The notes beneath the pieces were generated by a model. It was not told where the DNA came from, did not search any database, and was given only the letters and a program-made list of their open reading frames with translations. Shown here piece by piece: positions 42,450 to 53,634 of a stretch of 64,000 nucleotides of DNA. Position 1 is the stretch's first letter. Each line of letters begins with the position of its first letter. The position numbers and the translations under genes were made by a program. The DNA is taken from the NCBI GenBank assembly GCA_000403335.2, contig KE159629.1, forward strand, positions 388,755 to 452,754, written 5' to 3'. Origin of the DNA: Lachnospiraceae bacterium MD335. Lineage in GTDB: Bacteria; Bacillota; Clostridia; Lachnospirales; Lachnospiraceae.

Positions 42450-45203
42450 CTATTCATATTCTGCATAATATCCATCCAAAATCCGTCTTGCCACCGGAAC
42501 AGCATATTCGCCGCCAGAGCCTGCCCCCTCCATAATAACCGTAATCTGCAGCGGTCTGTCCGTATCATAGGTAAAACCGGTAAACCATGCATGGGAGTCC
42601 GATTTGGAATTATACTCCGCAGAGCCTGTCTTACCTGCGGCATTGTACTTCTCACTCATCAGGCGGCTGCCTGTTCCATCCATCACGACTGCGCGCATCA
42701 GTCGCTTTAAATTTTCCGCCTCCTCCGCGCTGATAAGCTGCCCCAACGAATGCGGTACAAATGAGTCCACAATGCCTTTATCAGCATTTTCTACATGATC
42801 AATCAGATACGGCTGCATCATATTTCCGCCGTTTGCAACCATAGCGGTTACCATCGCCAAATGAAGCGGCGTCATCTGTGTCTGCCCCTGCCCGATTACC
42901 GTCTGTATCATATCATTATCATTTGTCTCTAGCTGCTCTGAAATGCTGCTCTGATTCGACAGAAAATTGACAGGAAGCTTTTGGTTAAAATAAAACGTAT
43001 CCAACATTTCTTTAAATTGTGTTCGATTTAATAAAAGTCCGATGTCTGCAAAGGACGCATTGCATGATTTCGCGAAGGAACGCGTAAAATCAACCGTTCC
43101 GTGCCGTGTTCCATGAAAGCAGTTAATCACGCTGTCTCCCCATTTGAATTGACTATTACAGTCAAACTCGTACTGTTCATAATCTGCCGGATGTTCGCGG
43201 ATATACGCAAGCGCCGTGAATATTTTAAACGTAGAACCCGGGGGATACAGTCCCTGTGTCGTCCTGTTTACAAGGACGGAGCTCTCTTCGTCTGCAAGCA
43301 GCTCTTCCCATATAACATCAATGGTATTTGGATCAAAATCAGGTTTTGATACCATCGCAAGGATTTTACCTGTTTTAGGCTCCATAATAATTACGGCTCC
43401 CTCATACAATCCAAGCGCATCATACGACAGCTTCTGCAGTCTTGCGTCAAGCGTTGTGACAACCGTATTTCCCATATGCTTTGTATCCGCCAAATCGTCC
43501 GAAAGTTTACTGTTTAATGACACGTTTGATGATACAAGATAAATATTGGCGCTCTGTTCAACCCCCATTCTGCCGTTTGACGCATAACCGATTGCATGGG
43601 CAAACAGTTTTGAATACGGATAATATCGCTCATCGCCGTCCGCAAGCGTTGTTGCAAGCACTTGTCCATCCGCTGATAAAATATCACCGCGTATGGTCTT
43701 TGACGCAAGAATTTCCTGCCGTTTGGCATTAAAGGAATTATTAATTACCTTTGTGCTGTCAAAATATACAAAATGACCCAAGTAGATGCAAATTCCCACA
43801 AAAAGCGCAGCAAAAACACCTGCCGCGGCATTCATATGGAATTTTGGAATATAGGGAACAAACGCATCCTCATCCTCCTTTGCATTCGTTCCTTCATACG
43901 CCAGCAGCAGATCATTGTTGATATAAAATCCCTGAACCACAGAAAACATCATTATGGAGGCAAGCACTGAGCTGCCCCCGTAGCTGATCAGAGGAAGCGT
44001 CACACCGGTAAGGGGAATAAATTTGGTGTTTCCGCCGATTGTCAGAAAAAGTTGCGAAATATAAACAACGCCCAATCCGTAAACGGCATACTTCACAAAC
44101 GGCTCCAGGCAGGAATGCGAAACACGCACAATCTCCAAAAACAGATTGACGCAAATTGCAATCAGACAGATGCCAAAGAGCACGCCGAATTCTTCGCACA
44201 CTGCGGAAAAGATAAAATCCTGCTCCACATAAGGAATGGAAGCAGGACTTCCGGCATCAATCCCCATTCCAAACCAGCCGCCCGTTCCAATTCCGAAAAG
44301 CGACTGCGCAATCTGATACCCCGTGGCGTTAATATCGTTCCACGGATCAAGCCACGCCTCCACACGCACACGCACATGGGCGAACAAAAAATAGGAAACA
44401 TAAGAAGCTGCCGCCGCGCCAACAAGCCCCGCAGCCATGTAACGCACCTTTCTTGTCGCAACAAACAGCATTACCACATACGTAATAAAATAAATCAGCG
44501 CGCTTCCCAAATCCTTTGATGCCGCAAGAATGAGTACATGCGCTGCGGCAAGCGCTGCCGATAACAAAATATAGGAAAACCGCTTTGCTCTTGCAAGCAG
44601 ACATGCAATAAAAATCACGTAGATGATTTTTATAAATTCCGAAGGCTGAAACCGCAGTCCGAATACTGAAAAAGAAAGCCGGGAGCCGTTGACCAGACTG
44701 CCCCGAATAAGTACCGCCCCCAAAACTACAATTCCTGCCGCCGCAAAAATAAAGGCACATCGTTTAATCAGTTGAAACTGTTTCATTAATGACGGCACAA
44801 TCAGTCCAATCAGTAACGAAGCCGCCACAATCATGAACTGACGCATGGATCTTGTTAGGGAAAGTCTTGTCAAAATCACAAAACCGACCGACAAAAGCAA
44901 GACAATATGGTTTAAAATCATGCGGTTTGATTTCGGGTAAATTGCCCGCATCAGAACAAGATATGCAAACACCGCAAGCATCTGAAACATGGGAAAAAAC
45001 AGATATGTGAAATCCTGTCTTGACGAAAGCAGAACAAGACTGCCTGTCATATGATTTATAAAAATCATACTGTACTGAAGCACAAATAAAAATCCCCTGC
45101 GCTCCCTGTCATCCCACCGCAGGGCAATATAACCCGTCACCGTATACAGAAACAGGTTGATGACCAATATATATTTTGATAATTCTATAATTGCCTTTAA
45201 CAT
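42450..45203 (-). CDS. FtsW/RodA glycosyltransferase fused to a penicillin-binding transpeptidase
   Basis: A 917-aa two-part protein. Residues about 1-440 are a polytopic SEDS glycosyltransferase with GYQIAQSLFGIGTGG and PLISYGGSSVLASIMM. A membrane segment near 460 leads to a class B PBP transpeptidase: S657 in PPGSTFK (SxxK), S713-C-N (SxN) and K858-T-G. SEDS and class B PBP normally are separate subunits; here they are a single chain. The start abuts the stop of the U32 gene (TAA-ATG). The PBP part has little pedestal sequence. Likely polymerises and crosslinks peptidoglycan in elongation or division. Confidence 0.92.
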   Translation of the reverse strand: MLKAIIELSKYILVINLFLYTVTGYIALRWDDRERRGFLFVLQYSMIFINHMTGSLVLLSSRQDFTYLFFPMFQMLAVFAYLVLMRAIYPKSNRMILNHIVLLLSVGFVILTRLSLTRSMRQFMIVAASLLIGLIVPSLMKQFQLIKRCAFIFAAAGIVVLGAVLIRGSLVNGSRLSFSVFGLRFQPSEFIKIIYVIFIACLLARAKRFSYILLSAALAAAHVLILAASKDLGSALIYFITYVVMLFVATRKVRYMAAGLVGAAAASYVSYFLFAHVRVRVEAWLDPWNDINATGYQIAQSLFGIGTGGWFGMGIDAGSPASIPYVEQDFIFSAVCEEFGVLFGICLIAICVNLFLEIVRVSHSCLEPFVKYAVYGLGVVYISQLFLTIGGNTKFIPLTGVTLPLISYGGSSVLASIMMFSVVQGFYINNDLLLAYEGTNAKEDEDAFVPYIPKFHMNAAAGVFAALFVGICIYLGHFVYFDSTKVINNSFNAKRQEILASKTIRGDILSADGQVLATTLADGDERYYPYSKLFAHAIGYASNGRMGVEQSANIYLVSSNVSLNSKLSDDLADTKHMGNTVVTTLDARLQKLSYDALGLYEGAVIIMEPKTGKILAMVSKPDFDPNTIDVIWEELLADEESSVLVNRTTQGLYPPGSTFKIFTALAYIREHPADYEQYEFDCNSQFKWGDSVINCFHGTRHGTVDFTRSFAKSCNASFADIGLLLNRTQFKEMLDTFYFNQKLPVNFLSNQSSISEQLETNDNDMIQTVIGQGQTQMTPLHLAMVTAMVANGGNMMQPYLIDHVENADKGIVDSFVPHSLGQLISAEEAENLKRLMRAVVMDGTGSRLMSEKYNAAGKTGSAEYNSKSDSHAWFTGFTYDTDRPLQITVIMEGAGSGGEYAVPVARRILDGYYAEYE

Positions 45204-47360
45204 TTATTCTACTCCACGCTTATAATGTCCGTTTGTAAAGTCCTTCCATGTAAAATCAACAGCAGCTCCCTGCAGTTTTTTATCATAAAAGGTCAAAACT
45301 TCTTTTGTCTGTCTGCCGTCTTCCAGTGTAAACGCAAGCCGCAGCACGCCGAAGCCTGTCTTCTGTATGTTCTCCAACTGTCCATGCAGGGAAAGCGGTA
45401 CAGTATTATAAAGAATGTTATAGCAATGCAGACAGTCTGACACTACCAAAAAGGTATTTTGGTACCGGTCAGTAAGATGGTATACCGTCTGCCCATCTGC
45501 CTTATTCTTACATGTTTTCAAAGTTTTTTGCAAACAGTTCGCCGAGTACATTAACGGAATTCTCCCGTATAATAAAAGCTCTGACCATGCACTGTCCAAA
45601 ATAGTCAATAATTCTTTTCTGTTAAGTTCCAGCGGGAGCGTTACCCTGTCAAACCACTCGGCACAAAGCTCCAATGACACATTGTTCCACGCATAGATTG
45701 TGTAATCCGATGCAATTTGACCGCTATAGTCAATGCTTTTAAGCCATTGAAACGTCTCAAAATTCCGTACAAGCACGCCCGTAAACAGACCGCTTTTCAG
45801 CAGGATTTGATATTGTTCTAAATATGCGTAAGAGCGTTTCCGCAAAATATGCGGAAGCGCCAAAAAATATTGCTTTTTATATTTTTGCATCAAAGCCTGT
45901 GTCGCACTCTTCTCACGCAAAAATAAATCTGAATCAAGATAAACAATGGAAACGTTGTCAAACAAAAGCACTTCCGCAAGCTGTTCCCTTGTTGATACAG
46001 ACGCTGCAAGCAAATTATTCTTTGGATAGTCCGGTTGTTTGCTTTTTTTCACGGTTTGAGCCAAAACATGTGATTTAGGCTTTTCACCCAATATGGCATG
46101 TTCAAGCGCCAAACAAGCATTCCTTCTCAGCGTATTCAAAGCCTTCACCGTCATAAATGAGCAGTTATCCGTGTCCACCTCCAGCGCATCCATCACAAAA
46201 AAGGTATCCCCCAATTTTGACAGCCTGTCCGAAATCTCGTCCTTTGTAAGCGGTCTGTTGATTGCTTCTCCTGCCGCGTCTCCTTCCACGGTCACGGACA
46301 AGGTATCCGTATAAAGTGTCAACACGGCAGGTTTTCCGCTATAAATCAATGCCTTCCCTTTGACTAAAATAGCCGGCTTTTTGTCAAGATACTTCTTTTG
46401 GACCTGTTCAAGAATTTCAGGTTGTGAACCGCCGTATCCGGGTTCTTTTATGGTAATCATATTTTTACCGTTATGTGCTTCATAATAACCGTGACAAAGA
46501 TCCGACCGAATATATAGTCCCCTTAACAGCAGTTCATCGTCTTTTGCAATTTGAAATTTCCGATCCGGCGCAGACAGATACTGGTCAATATACTTGCGAT
46601 AAACAGCAGTTACGCCTGCAACATATTCCGGTTTTTTCATGCGACCTTCTATCTTAAAGGAGTCGATGCCCACCTCAATCAGCTTCGGTATCATGGGAAG
46701 TGTATACATATCCTTCAGGCTCAGCGGATACAGCTGTTTTTTGTTTTCATCCGTATACGGAAGCCTGCACGGTCCCGCACACCTTCCCCTGTTTCCGCTC
46801 CTGCCGCCCAATATGGAACTGAAAAGACATTGCCCCGAATAGGCATAACACATCGCCCCGTGAATAAAGCACTCCACCTCAAGCCCTGTCTCTTCCTTAA
46901 TGTCCCTGATTTCATCAAGCGAAAGCTCTCTTGCCGGAACGACGCGGCATACGCCAAGCGATTTGACAAATTGGGCGCCGTATACCCCCGTAACCGTCAT
47001 TTGTGTGCTCGCATGAAGCGCAAGCGCGGGAAAATGCTCCCGCAGTACCTTTAACACTCCAATATCCTGAACAATCACGCCGTCGAGTCCTGCCTCATAC
47101 AACGGCGCAATATACGGGACAAGCTCTGGCATTTCGCTCTCTTTGACAAGCGTATTGACTGTCAGATATATTTTCCTGTGGAACAGATGCGCCACACGAA
47201 GCGCTTCGGCAATCTCATCTTGTGAAAAATTATTTGCATACGCCCGCGCGCCAAATTTTGTGCCGCCCAAATATACTGCATCGGCGCCTGCATTGATAGC
47301 TGCCATAAAGCATGCATAGTCTCCCGCGGGCGCCAAAAGCTCTACTGTTTGATTTTTCAT
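45204..47360 (-). CDS. U32 family peptidase with DUF3656
   Basis: A 718-aa U32 protein. N-terminal ELLAPAGDYACFMAAINAGA and HGAMCYAYSGQCLFSSILGG are U32 signatures, followed by GNRGRCAGPCRLPY (cysteines). The C-terminal part includes the DUF3656-type insert. Members such as RlhA and TrhP act in rRNA or tRNA hydroxylation rather than proteolysis, so RNA modification is the best guess. It lies between zapA and the SEDS-PBP fusion. Confidence 0.9.
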   Translation of the reverse strand: MKNQTVELLAPAGDYACFMAAINAGADAVYLGGTKFGARAYANNFSQDEIAEALRVAHLFHRKIYLTVNTLVKESEMPELVPYIAPLYEAGLDGVIVQDIGVLKVLREHFPALALHASTQMTVTGVYGAQFVKSLGVCRVVPARELSLDEIRDIKEETGLEVECFIHGAMCYAYSGQCLFSSILGGRSGNRGRCAGPCRLPYTDENKKQLYPLSLKDMYTLPMIPKLIEVGIDSFKIEGRMKKPEYVAGVTAVYRKYIDQYLSAPDRKFQIAKDDELLLRGLYIRSDLCHGYYEAHNGKNMITIKEPGYGGSQPEILEQVQKKYLDKKPAILVKGKALIYSGKPAVLTLYTDTLSVTVEGDAAGEAINRPLTKDEISDRLSKLGDTFFVMDALEVDTDNCSFMTVKALNTLRRNACLALEHAILGEKPKSHVLAQTVKKSKQPDYPKNNLLAASVSTREQLAEVLLFDNVSIVYLDSDLFLREKSATQALMQKYKKQYFLALPHILRKRSYAYLEQYQILLKSGLFTGVLVRNFETFQWLKSIDYSGQIASDYTIYAWNNVSLELCAEWFDRVTLPLELNRKELLTILDSAWSELLLYGRIPLMYSANCLQKTLKTCKNKADGQTVYHLTDRYQNTFLVVSDCLHCYNILYNTVPLSLHGQLENIQKTGFGVLRLAFTLEDGRQTKEVLTFYDKKLQGAAVDFTWKDFTNGHYKRGVE

Positions 47361-47368
47361 ATTCGTTT

Positions 47369-47779
47369 TTATTTCTTACTCTCCTTCAGCTCCATCTCAA
47401 GACGCACAATCTGCTTGGAGTTTTCATTCAGTTCATGCTGTGCCTCCTGCAGGGATTTTACCGTGTTGTCAAGCTTCATCTGTGTAGCAATCAGCTCATG
47501 CTTTAGGTCATACAATTCATTCTCTTTTGCCCGAAGCTCCTGTTCTCGAAGCTCCTGCTGATTTTTTGCCTTAAAATAGTCGTCGGCAATATTTAAAAGC
47601 ATCAGCATATGCTGTGTATCGACAGGCTGATGTTTAAAGCTGTCCATCTTATTATACTCATTGAGTTTATTGTTTATGTAAGCGGCAACCTTTTGCAAAT
47701 ATTCCGCGCTCTCGTTTCCGCTCAGCGTCAGTACCTTTCCTCCGATAATAACCTCTGTGTCCGTTTTGGCAGCCATCAT
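47369..47779 (-). CDS. zapA: Cell division protein ZapA
   Basis: A 136-aa ZapA, which bundles FtsZ filaments. The N-terminal globular domain contains EVIIGGKVLTLSGNESAEYL and AAYINNKLNEY; the C-terminal two thirds form a coiled coil (NQQELREQELRAKENELYDL). Longer than minimal ZapA because of that coiled coil. The U32 gene follows eight bases later. Confidence 0.9.
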   Translation of the reverse strand: MMAAKTDTEVIIGGKVLTLSGNESAEYLQKVAAYINNKLNEYNKMDSFKHQPVDTQHMLMLLNIADDYFKAKNQQELREQELRAKENELYDLKHELIATQMKLDNTVKSLQEAQHELNENSKQIVRLEMELKESKK

Positions 47780-47930
47780 TTTTGCCCCCTTTTATCCTTG
47801 TATGTTCATAAAATTCATTTATTTTGTGGTTTGTAACGTTTCCATACTTCATAGTTCCTATAATTTACATAATCATAAACATTATATATCACACTATCCC
47901 CCTGCTGTCAACAGCCGAAGAATTTGGGCG

Positions 47931-47972
47931 CCCGCACAAATTTACCAATTAAAAAATCAAAGATTTTTCACT
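47931..47972 (-). repeat. Stop-codon-abutting two-hairpin repeat, family F copy 3
   Basis: Directly after the ruvB TAA: AGTGAAAAATCTTTGATTTT, then TTAATTGGTAAATTTGTGCG and GGCGCCCAAATT. Both hairpins are retained although the loops differ from copies 1 and 2. Confidence 0.65.
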
Positions 47973-48971
47973 TTACTCCTGTATTTCAAGTCCCAAATGA
48001 TTGCAGGCAAGCTCTGTCACCATCCGCCCGCGCGGTGTGCGTATGATTAATCCGTTTTTAATCAGGTATGGCTCATATACATCTTCAATCGTTCCGCTGT
48101 CCTCGCCGATTGCCGCCGACAACGTATCAAGTCCCACTGGTTTTCCGCCGAACTTTTCAATCATGGTCATCAAAATCAGCCGATCCGTTTGGTCCAGCCC
48201 AAGCTTGTCCACGTCAAGCAGGTCAAGCGCCGTGTCTGCCGCCTCAAGTGTGATAATGCCGTCATATTTCACCTGCGCAAAATCGCGCACACGCTTTAGC
48301 ATCCGGTTTGCAAGCCTTGGCGTTCCGCGGCTTCTCCTGGCAAGCTCTATTGCCCCCTGCTCGTCAATCTGAACCTGCAAAATGCGCGCGGAATGCTGGA
48401 TAATCAGTTTTAATTCTTCCACGGAATAAAACTCAAGATGCTGGATTACGCCGAAACGATCCCGCAGCGGCGCCGTTAAAAGCCCTGCTCTTGTCGTCGC
48501 TCCAATCAGGGTGAATTTCGGTAAGTCTAACCGAACAGAGCGCGCTGTCGCACCTTTGCCAATCATAATGTCAATCGCAAAATCCTCCATTGCGGGATAG
48601 AGCACCTCCTCCACCTGACGGTTTAATCGGTGGATTTCGTCGATAAACAAAATATCCCCCTCCTGCAATCCATTTAAAATCGCTGCCATCTCTCCCGGCT
48701 TTTCAATTGCAGGTCCGCTTGTAACCTTCATGTTGACACCCATCTCATTTGCTATAATGCCCGAAAGCGTTGTCTTTCCAAGCCCCGGCGGACCGTAAAA
48801 AAGCACATGGTCCAAACTGTCCTCTCGCTGCTTTGCAGCCTGAATGTAGATACTTAAAATCTCTTTAATCTTCTGTTGTCCGATATAATCTTTTAGACTT
48901 TGTGGACGAAGACTTCCCTCAAGTCTGACATCCTCCTCCAAAAGCTTTGTTTCAATGACTCTGGCAGCCAT
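47973..48971 (-). CDS. ruvB: Holliday junction branch migration helicase RuvB
   Basis: A 332-aa RuvB motor. N-terminal [15 protein letters not shown], Walker [11 protein letters not shown], Walker [13 protein letters not shown], sensor [18 protein letters not shown] and C-terminal winged-helix [12 protein letters not shown]. Forms the RuvAB branch migration complex with ruvA, 24 bases upstream. A separate resolvase RecU is encoded at 15.7 kb, as expected in a genome lacking RuvC. Confidence 0.97.
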   Translation of the reverse strand: MAARVIETKLLEEDVRLEGSLRPQSLKDYIGQQKIKEILSIYIQAAKQREDSLDHVLFYGPPGLGKTTLSGIIANEMGVNMKVTSGPAIEKPGEMAAILNGLQEGDILFIDEIHRLNRQVEEVLYPAMEDFAIDIMIGKGATARSVRLDLPKFTLIGATTRAGLLTAPLRDRFGVIQHLEFYSVEELKLIIQHSARILQVQIDEQGAIELARRSRGTPRLANRMLKRVRDFAQVKYDGIITLEAADTALDLLDVDKLGLDQTDRLILMTMIEKFGGKPVGLDTLSAAIGEDSGTIEDVYEPYLIKNGLIIRTPRGRMVTELACNHLGLEIQE

Positions 48972-48995
48972 ACTAAATCCCCCTGATTGTTCTTC

Positions 48996-49607
48996 CTAAT
49001 TGCCGATTACCTTTAACGCCTGTTTTAAAATTGCTCCCGAATCCAAATCCTGTGTGATTTCAAGCTGCTTTATTGCTTTCAACGCCTCCGTTGGTGAATA
49101 TCCAAGTGAAACCAACGCCTCAATCGCTTCACTTTTGGCAGCACTGCCCCCTGATGCAATGTCTCCTGCCATAACAAAATCCGGTCCTTCTTCACCGGAA
49201 AGCTTGAGTGCAATTTTATCCTTTAATTCTAATATGATTCTTTCTGCCGATTTGTTTCCGACTCCGGGAGCCTTTGCAATCGCTTTTGCATCTCCCGAAA
49301 TAATTGCAAGGCGCAAATCGTCCGCACTCATCGCCGACAAAATACTGAGCGCCCCTTTTGGTCCGATGCCGTTTACGGCAATCAGTTTTTTATAAATTTC
49401 CAAATCATCTCTTGTTAAAAATCCGAATAACTGGAATGCGTCCTCCCGCACGCTTGTATAAGTATAAATCTTTACAAAAGCTCCTATCCCCGGAAGCTTC
49501 TGCGCCACGTTGAGCGGAATACGGATATTGTATCCGATATTGCTGCACTCCAGCACAAGGTTATCCTCAGATAGTTCGGCAATTTCTCCTTTGATATATG
49601 CATACAT
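48996..49607 (-). CDS. ruvA: Holliday junction DNA-binding protein RuvA
   Basis: A 203-aa RuvA. MYAYIKGEIAELSEDNLVLE begins domain I; helix-hairpin-helix motifs are AVNGIGPKGAL and PGVGNKSAERI; C-terminal domain III has ALVSLGYSPTEALKAI. Full length and first in the ruvAB pair. Confidence 0.97.
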   Translation of the reverse strand: MYAYIKGEIAELSEDNLVLECSNIGYNIRIPLNVAQKLPGIGAFVKIYTYTSVREDAFQLFGFLTRDDLEIYKKLIAVNGIGPKGALSILSAMSADDLRLAIISGDAKAIAKAPGVGNKSAERIILELKDKIALKLSGEEGPDFVMAGDIASGGSAAKSEAIEALVSLGYSPTEALKAIKQLEITQDLDSGAILKQALKVIGN

Positions 49608-49673
49608 TTGTTAATCGTCCTCTCTACTTTCATATCCATACAGTTCATACAAGATAAGTATATCACAATATAA

Positions 49674-49725
49674 CAAAAAAAGGAAGAAAAAGAAAACATA
49701 TGTTTTCAATTTCTTCCTTTTATTT
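49674..49725 (-). terminator. ilvC terminator (bidirectional)
   Basis: AAAAGGAAGAAATTGAAAAC pairs with GTTTTCTTTTTCTTCCTTTT around a short ATAT loop, with T/A tracts on both sides. It closes the ilv operon and lies opposite ruvA's promoter region. Confidence 0.82.
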
Positions 49726-49748
49726 AAGAATTACAAAATCAATACAAA

Positions 49749-50777
<1,029 letters not shown>

Positions 50778-50910
50778 TTAATTCCTCCTTGTTTTTCCGA
50801 AGGAAAATACAACTGCAATCCCTGCGTGATGACAGGAGCAGAGGAATTTTCCTCCTGTTACATACATTTTTATCATATAATTATGTAATATAAAATTGCA
50901 TAAATATAAA

Positions 50911-51414
50911 TTACGATTCCAAATGGATGAGCGTTTCCGTTCCCCTTGCCAGTCCCGCGATACCCGTTCTTGCAATCTCTAAGATTTCATAATCTGCAAG
51001 CAGTCCGATAAACGCCTCAATCTTTGACTGGGTTCCGGTCAGTTCAACAATCAGGCTGTCCACATTCACATCAATAATCTTTGCACGGAAAATATCGGCA
51101 ACCGCAATCACGCCCTGCCGTTTTTCCGGCGACGACTTTACCTTAATCAGGCATAATTCCCTGTATACGCTCTTATCCGGCTTTAACTCCCGAACGTCAC
51201 GCACGTCGACAAGCTTGGAAACCTGCTTTTCGATTTGGTCTAAAATCTCCTCATCCCCCGATGTCACAATCGTAATACGCGTAAAACGGGGATCAGACGT
51301 AACGCCTGCCGTAATGCTGTCGATATTGTAGCCGCGTCTTGAAAATAAGCCTGTAATACGGCTTAGAACACCTGCATTATTATTTACCAAAAGCTGAAAA
51401 ACTTTGTTCTGCAT
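50911..51414 (-). CDS. ilvN: Acetolactate synthase small subunit (second copy)
   Basis: A 167-aa ACT-domain regulatory subunit. N-terminal NNNAGVLSRITGLFSRRGYN and DSITAGVTSDPRFTRITIV are IlvN motifs; the C-terminal domain ends in LEIARTGIAGLARG. It is closer to classical IlvN/IlvH than the preceding paralogue. Two small-subunit genes in one operon are unusual. Confidence 0.92.
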   Translation of the reverse strand: MQNKVFQLLVNNNAGVLSRITGLFSRRGYNIDSITAGVTSDPRFTRITIVTSGDEEILDQIEKQVSKLVDVRDVRELKPDKSVYRELCLIKVKSSPEKRQGVIAVADIFRAKIIDVNVDSLIVELTGTQSKIEAFIGLLADYEILEIARTGIAGLARGTETLIHLES

Positions 51415-51463
51415 AAATATTCACTCCTTTGATAGCACAAACCTTATTTTATCAAGCTTTATG

Positions 51464-51946
51464 TTAATTGTCAACACATTTAGGCAAAGCCAGCGTGCCT
51501 GTTCTTGCGACCTCCACAATGCTGATGGATTTTAACATATCAAGCATTACCTTAATGCGCTCCGGCATATCGCAAATCTGAATAATCATATTGTTGTTTG
51601 ACATATCAACAATGTCTGCCTTCATAATCTCACAGATTTCCATGATGTCGCGTCTTGTACTCCTATTATATTTTACTTTAATCAGCATCAGTTCACGGCT
51701 GATACTATCCTTCTCGTCGAAGGTCTTTACCTTGATGATATCCAGCTTTTTGTTCAGCTGTTTTTCTATCTGTTCAATCGTGCGCTCGTTGCCTGAGCTT
51801 ACAATCGTCATGCAGGAAATGGACGCGTCGTCCGTCTCACCCACCGCAAGGCTGTCAATGTTAAAGCATCTCCTTGCGAAAAGACCTGCAACCTTGCCAA
51901 GCACACCTGCCCTGTTTTCTACCTGTACGGAATATATTCTTTTCAA
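51464..51946 (-). CDS. ilvN: Acetolactate synthase small subunit (first copy)
   Basis: A 160-aa ACT-domain subunit (VENRAGVLGKVAGLFARRCF; NIDSLAVGETDDASISCMTI). C-terminus EVARTGTLALPKCVDN. It differs clearly from the second copy (roughly a third identical by eye), so the duplication is not recent. It lies 14 bases after ilvB and probably is the main regulatory partner. Confidence 0.9.
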   Translation of the reverse strand: MKRIYSVQVENRAGVLGKVAGLFARRCFNIDSLAVGETDDASISCMTIVSSGNERTIEQIEKQLNKKLDIIKVKTFDEKDSISRELMLIKVKYNRSTRRDIMEICEIMKADIVDMSNNNMIIQICDMPERIKVMLDMLKSISIVEVARTGTLALPKCVDN

Positions 51947-51960
51947 AATAAGCCTCCTTA

Positions 51961-53592
51961 TTACTTTACTAAATCCATCGGATCAATCAGACATTCCATC
52001 AGCATGGTGTTGTCTTCCTTTAAAAACGCGTTGATTTTCTCCTCGGCATCAGACATATTCTCAACGCGGATAAACGGGATGCCATAAGCCGCCGCAAGCT
52101 TCTCAAGGTCAGGTGTTCCTGCCTTTATGTCAACCACCGAATAATGGTCCTTATAGGTATAGTGCTGATATTCACGCACCATTCCGAGATAATTGTTTTT
52201 CATAACGATAATCTTAACCGGAATTTCATGCTGTATCATCGTTGCAAGCTCCATCATGGACATTTGGAACGAACCGTCGCCGCAGACTGCGATTGCCTGC
52301 CTTGACATATCGCCGCGCTTTGCGCCCATTGCCGCAGGAATGGAATACCCCATCGTACCCATGCCTCCCGAGGTCAGGAAACGCCCGTCTTTTACGATAT
52401 GATAGTTGCAGGACCATATTTGGTTTTGTCCCACATCCGCCACATATATCGCGTTATCCTGCATGGCATTGGAAAGCATTGCAATAAACGCCGCAGGGTC
52501 TACATAGTTTGGATTAGGACTGCGTTTCGGTCCCATTGTGCAGCGGTACTCTTCAAGCAAAGAAATCCATTCCTCGTGTTCACAGGTAAAGTCTTCCTTT
52601 GCAATATCTTCGAATATATGTTTGATGTCGCCTACAAGCGGAATGGAAGCGCCTGCATTCTTTCCGATTTCCGCCGGATCCACATCAATATGTACTAAAA
52701 TCTTGTTTGTCGTAATCAAATCAGGCTGGCTGATTGCCCTGTCCGCCACGCGCGCGCCAACCATCATAATCACATCCGCTTCATTCATCGCACGGTTTGC
52801 GTACGCTTTGCCATTATTTCCGACCATTCCAAAATGCATTGCGTCATTCGTCTGCATAACGCCAATTCCCATCATGGTGGTCACTACGGGAATTCTGTGC
52901 TTATGTGCAAAGTCCCGTAGCTCACACACCGCGTCGCTTAAATGTACGCCGCCGCCTGCGCAGATAATCGGACGCTTTGCCTTTTCAAGCTCTTTGATAA
53001 CTTTTTTTATCTGAACAATATGCCCCTTAATTGTGGGCTTATATGCACGGATATTGACTTCCGCAGGATATTTAAAGTTTTTGATCGGCGCATTCTGTAC
53101 GTCAATCGGCACATCAATCAAAACCGGTCCCTTTCGTCCGGAATTGGCAATATAAAACGCTTCCTTGACAATCCGCGGAATATCCTCGACGTTTTTAACA
53201 ATATAACTGTATTTTACAAAAGATTCCACAGCCCCTGTGATGTCCGCCTCCTGAAAAACGTCGCTTCCCATATCGTCGCTTTTTACCTGTCCTGTAATAC
53301 ACACGATAGGAATGCTGTCCGCAAATGCCGTTGCGATACCTGTAATCAGGTTGGTCGCACCCGGACCGCTTGTGACGGCACACACTCCGACATGCCCCGC
53401 GACACGCGCTTCACCGCTTGCCGCATGTGCAGCGTTTTGTTCTGTTCTTACCAAAATCGTCCTGATGTCCGAGTTTAAAATACTGTTGTAAAACGGAGCA
53501 ATTGCCACACCGGGATAACCGTATACCGTGGTGACACCCTCTTGCTCAAGACATTTTACGATTGCGTCAGCGCCATTCATAATATTATTCAC
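51961..53592 (-). CDS. ilvB: Acetolactate synthase large subunit
   Basis: A 543-aa ThDP enzyme forming acetolactate or acetohydroxybutyrate. Motifs: VTTVYGYPGVAIAPFYNSIL (catalytic Glu replaced region lies downstream in RTEQNAAHAASGEARVAG), TSGPGATNLITG, and the ThDP motif GDGSFQMSMMELATMIQHEI...NN. Short among IlvB proteins but complete. Start is a GTG after AAAGGA; an ATG four codons later is possible. First gene of the ilvB-ilvN-ilvN-ilvC cluster. Confidence 0.94.
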   Translation of the reverse strand: MNNIMNGADAIVKCLEQEGVTTVYGYPGVAIAPFYNSILNSDIRTILVRTEQNAAHAASGEARVAGHVGVCAVTSGPGATNLITGIATAFADSIPIVCITGQVKSDDMGSDVFQEADITGAVESFVKYSYIVKNVEDIPRIVKEAFYIANSGRKGPVLIDVPIDVQNAPIKNFKYPAEVNIRAYKPTIKGHIVQIKKVIKELEKAKRPIICAGGGVHLSDAVCELRDFAHKHRIPVVTTMMGIGVMQTNDAMHFGMVGNNGKAYANRAMNEADVIMMVGARVADRAISQPDLITTNKILVHIDVDPAEIGKNAGASIPLVGDIKHIFEDIAKEDFTCEHEEWISLLEEYRCTMGPKRSPNPNYVDPAAFIAMLSNAMQDNAIYVADVGQNQIWSCNYHIVKDGRFLTSGGMGTMGYSIPAAMGAKRGDMSRQAIAVCGDGSFQMSMMELATMIQHEIPVKIIVMKNNYLGMVREYQHYTYKDHYSVVDIKAGTPDLEKLAAAYGIPFIRVENMSDAEEKINAFLKEDNTMLMECLIDPMDLVK

Positions 53593-53634
53593 TCTTATCC
53601 TTTCTCATGTTTTTTCTATCCTTATATATGTGAT

